Source: Streptomyces sp. NBC_00358
GTDB lineage: Bacteria > Actinomycetota > Actinomycetes > Streptomycetales > Streptomycetaceae
Assembly: GCF_036099295.1 (NCBI RefSeq)
Contig: NZ_CP107976.1
Span: 8,556,001 to 8,620,000 of the forward strand
Reading direction: 5' to 3'
Length of the DNA: 64,000 bases
The notes beneath the pieces were generated by a model. It had not been told where the DNA came from, ran no database searches, and saw nothing but the letters and a program-made list of their open reading frames with translations. Shown piece by piece: positions 62,801 to 64,000 of this stretch. Each line of letters begins with the position of its first letter. Position 1 is the first letter of the stretch. Position numbers and translations under genes: made by a program.

Positions 62801-64000
62801 GTGGACACTTCCCAGCAGCCTCCCGCCGGCCCGCGCGGCGCCGTTCCGGGCGCCATGTGGGGCTTCGCCCCCTATCCCGTGGTGGTCGCCGACCCGTCCG
62901 GCGGGGTGGTCGGGACGAACCCCGCCGCCGCCGCCCTCTTCCCGGGCGCGATCACCGGTACATGGCTGCACGACGTGGTCCCCGCGTGGATCGCCGACGC
63001 GCACACGCGCCTGCGGGTCCACGTGCCCGGACCCCGGAGCCCGGGACCCGGCACGCCGGCGCACGGCCGGGTCGGCGACCGGACCTTCGAAGCGCATCCC
63101 ACTCGCACGGACGACGGCGACGTCATGTGGTGGCTGGTCGACGACACCGACCGGCGGCTGGCGGAGGAAGCGCTCAGGACCGAGCGGGAACGCACCGCCT
63201 TCCTGGCCGACGCGTCGAGCGCCCTGCTGTCGTCACTGAACGTCGAACGGTGCATGGAGGTGACGGCCGCCCTGGCCGCCGAGCACCTCGCGGACGCCGC
63301 CGTGATCGTCGCCCCTCCGCACGGGCACAGGGTTCCGCTGACGTACTGCGGCCCCGACGGCGCCGTGGCGCACCGAACGGTGCACGACGACGTGGAGCAG
63401 TTGCCGGGTCTCAGCGACGCCCTGCGCGGATTCCCGCCCGTACCGTCCCGCTGGATCGACCCGGCGACCCTGCCCGGCTGGGTCCTGCCCGACGGATTCA
63501 CGGAGCCGGTCGGCTCGGCGGTGGTGACCCCGCTGCCCGGCCACGGCGTACCGGCCGGCGCGTTGATCCTGCTCCGGTCGAGCCGTCGCGCCGCCTTCAC
63601 GGAGAGCGAGGAGATCTTCGCCCGTCTCTTCGCCTCACGCGCCGGAGCGGCCCTGTCCGCGGCCCGCATGTACGCCGAACAGGCGGCCATCACCACGACG
63701 TTGATGCGCGAGCTGCTGCCGCCCCAACTGCACACCGTGCACGGGGTCGAGTTCGCCGGGAAGTACCGCCCGGCAGGCCGGACCGAACGCGTCGGCGGGG
63801 ACTTCTACGACGTCCACCCCGGTACGGACGAAGGCCAGGAGTCCCTCGTCGTCCTCGGGGACGTCTGCGGCAAGGGACTCGAAGCCGCCGTGCTGACCGG
63901 CAAGATCCGCAACACCGTACAGGCGCTGCTGCCGCTCGTCGAGGACCACCAGCGGCTTCTGGGACTGCTCAACGGCGCCTTGATGAACTCCCATCACACC
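62801..64000 (+). CDS. PAS/GAF PP2C phosphatase, 3' end outside window
   Basis: The frame runs off the window end; 400 codons are visible. Order: a PAS-like domain (about 15-120, GFAPYPVVVADPSGGVVGTNP), a GAF domain (about 135-290, ERERTAFLADASSALLSSLN) and the beginning of a SpoIIE PP2C domain (from about 300: AITTTLMRELLPPQL, VGGDFYDVHPG, LGDVCGKGLEAAVLTGK). The motifs seen are intact. The GTG at 62801 is the first suitable start after an in-frame stop at 62714; a TTG two codons earlier is possible and no clear Shine-Dalgarno is visible. It is the seventh PP2C-type gene in the window. Confidence 0.88.
   Translation, partial: MDTSQQPPAGPRGAVPGAMWGFAPYPVVVADPSGGVVGTNPAAAALFPGAITGTWLHDVVPAWIADAHTRLRVHVPGPRSPGPGTPAHGRVGDRTFEAHPTRTDDGDVMWWLVDDTDRRLAEEALRTERERTAFLADASSALLSSLNVERCMEVTAALAAEHLADAAVIVAPPHGHRVPLTYCGPDGAVAHRTVHDDVEQLPGLSDALRGFPPVPSRWIDPATLPGWVLPDGFTEPVGSAVVTPLPGHGVPAGALILLRSSRRAAFTESEEIFARLFASRAGAALSAARMYAEQAAITTTLMRELLPPQLHTVHGVEFAGKYRPAGRTERVGGDFYDVHPGTDEGQESLVVLGDVCGKGLEAAVLTGKIRNTVQALLPLVEDHQRLLGLLNGALMNSHHT

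Overview
The window is high-GC actinobacterial chromosome, almost certainly Streptomyces. Codons end overwhelmingly in G or C, GTG starts are common, many genes overlap by 4 nt (ATGA or GTGA), and typical streptomycete families are present: a WhiB-like protein, GAF-ANTAR proteins, many SpoIIE-type PP2C phosphatases, RsbR/S/T stressosome proteins, Tat-exported oxidases and a DUF5133-like protein. I see no rRNA, tRNA, CRISPR array, intact insertion sequence or antibiotic gene cluster.

Layout. 1-7.4 kb: end of a secreted protein, an NfeD-like/flotillin pair, a Tat-exported FAD oxidase resembling cytokinin dehydrogenase, a TauD-type dioxygenase, a peroxiredoxin/DoxX pair and small unknowns. 7.5-17.3 kb: a signalling block with two HATPase anti-sigma-type proteins, a WhiB-like protein, a GAF-ANTAR protein, a five-gene stressosome-type operon (RsbR-RsbS-RsbT-RsbT/RsbX fusion-RsbU-like phosphatase, all joined by 4-nt overlaps), another phosphatase, a MarR regulator and a STAS antagonist. 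17.5-20.1 kb: a MarR-ABC ATPase-ABC permease efflux operon. 20.1-23.8 kb: a probable inserted segment (VOC protein, unusual SDR, enoyl-CoA hydratase) bounded by the permease 3' end and a decayed, about 93% identical copy of it. 23.8-38.6 kb: secreted proteins (trypsin-like protease with a repeat domain, M4 metalloprotease), an MFS pump, an MMPL transporter, a large sensor phosphatase, an SMP-30 protein and an acetyltransferase. 38.7-44.8 kb: a YciO/Sua5 protein, a dehydrogenase/AhpD-like pair, and a divergent pair of Tat-exported steroid enzymes (cholesterol oxidase and a 3-ketosteroid dehydrogenase). 44.8-50.1 kb: membrane phosphatase, membrane molybdopterin oxidoreductase, a GAF remnant, a DMT transporter and a HAD-like protein without its nucleophile. 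50.3-64 kb: a second signalling block with a PAS/GAF phosphatase, a 1423-aa poly-HAMP hybrid kinase, a SigB/SigF-family sigma factor, a MEDS-HATPase protein, Dps, small stress-type proteins and the start of a further phosphatase.

How it fits together. Both flanks carry parts of partner-switching control of an alternative sigma factor: three STAS proteins, six HATPase anti-sigma-type domains (plus a degenerate one), seven PP2C/SpoIIE genes and one SigB-family sigma factor in 64 kb. Sequences resembling the streptomycete SigB-type promoter (GNNT, 14-16 nt, GGGTAT-like) precede several members (WhiB-like gene, poly-HAMP kinase, MEDS protein, a small membrane protein), and the output genes are stress-related (Dps, peroxiredoxin, small hydrophobic proteins). 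This suggests one osmotic/oxidative stress regulon; that link is inference. The steroid pair and the secreted proteases look like exoenzyme functions placed between the two signalling blocks.
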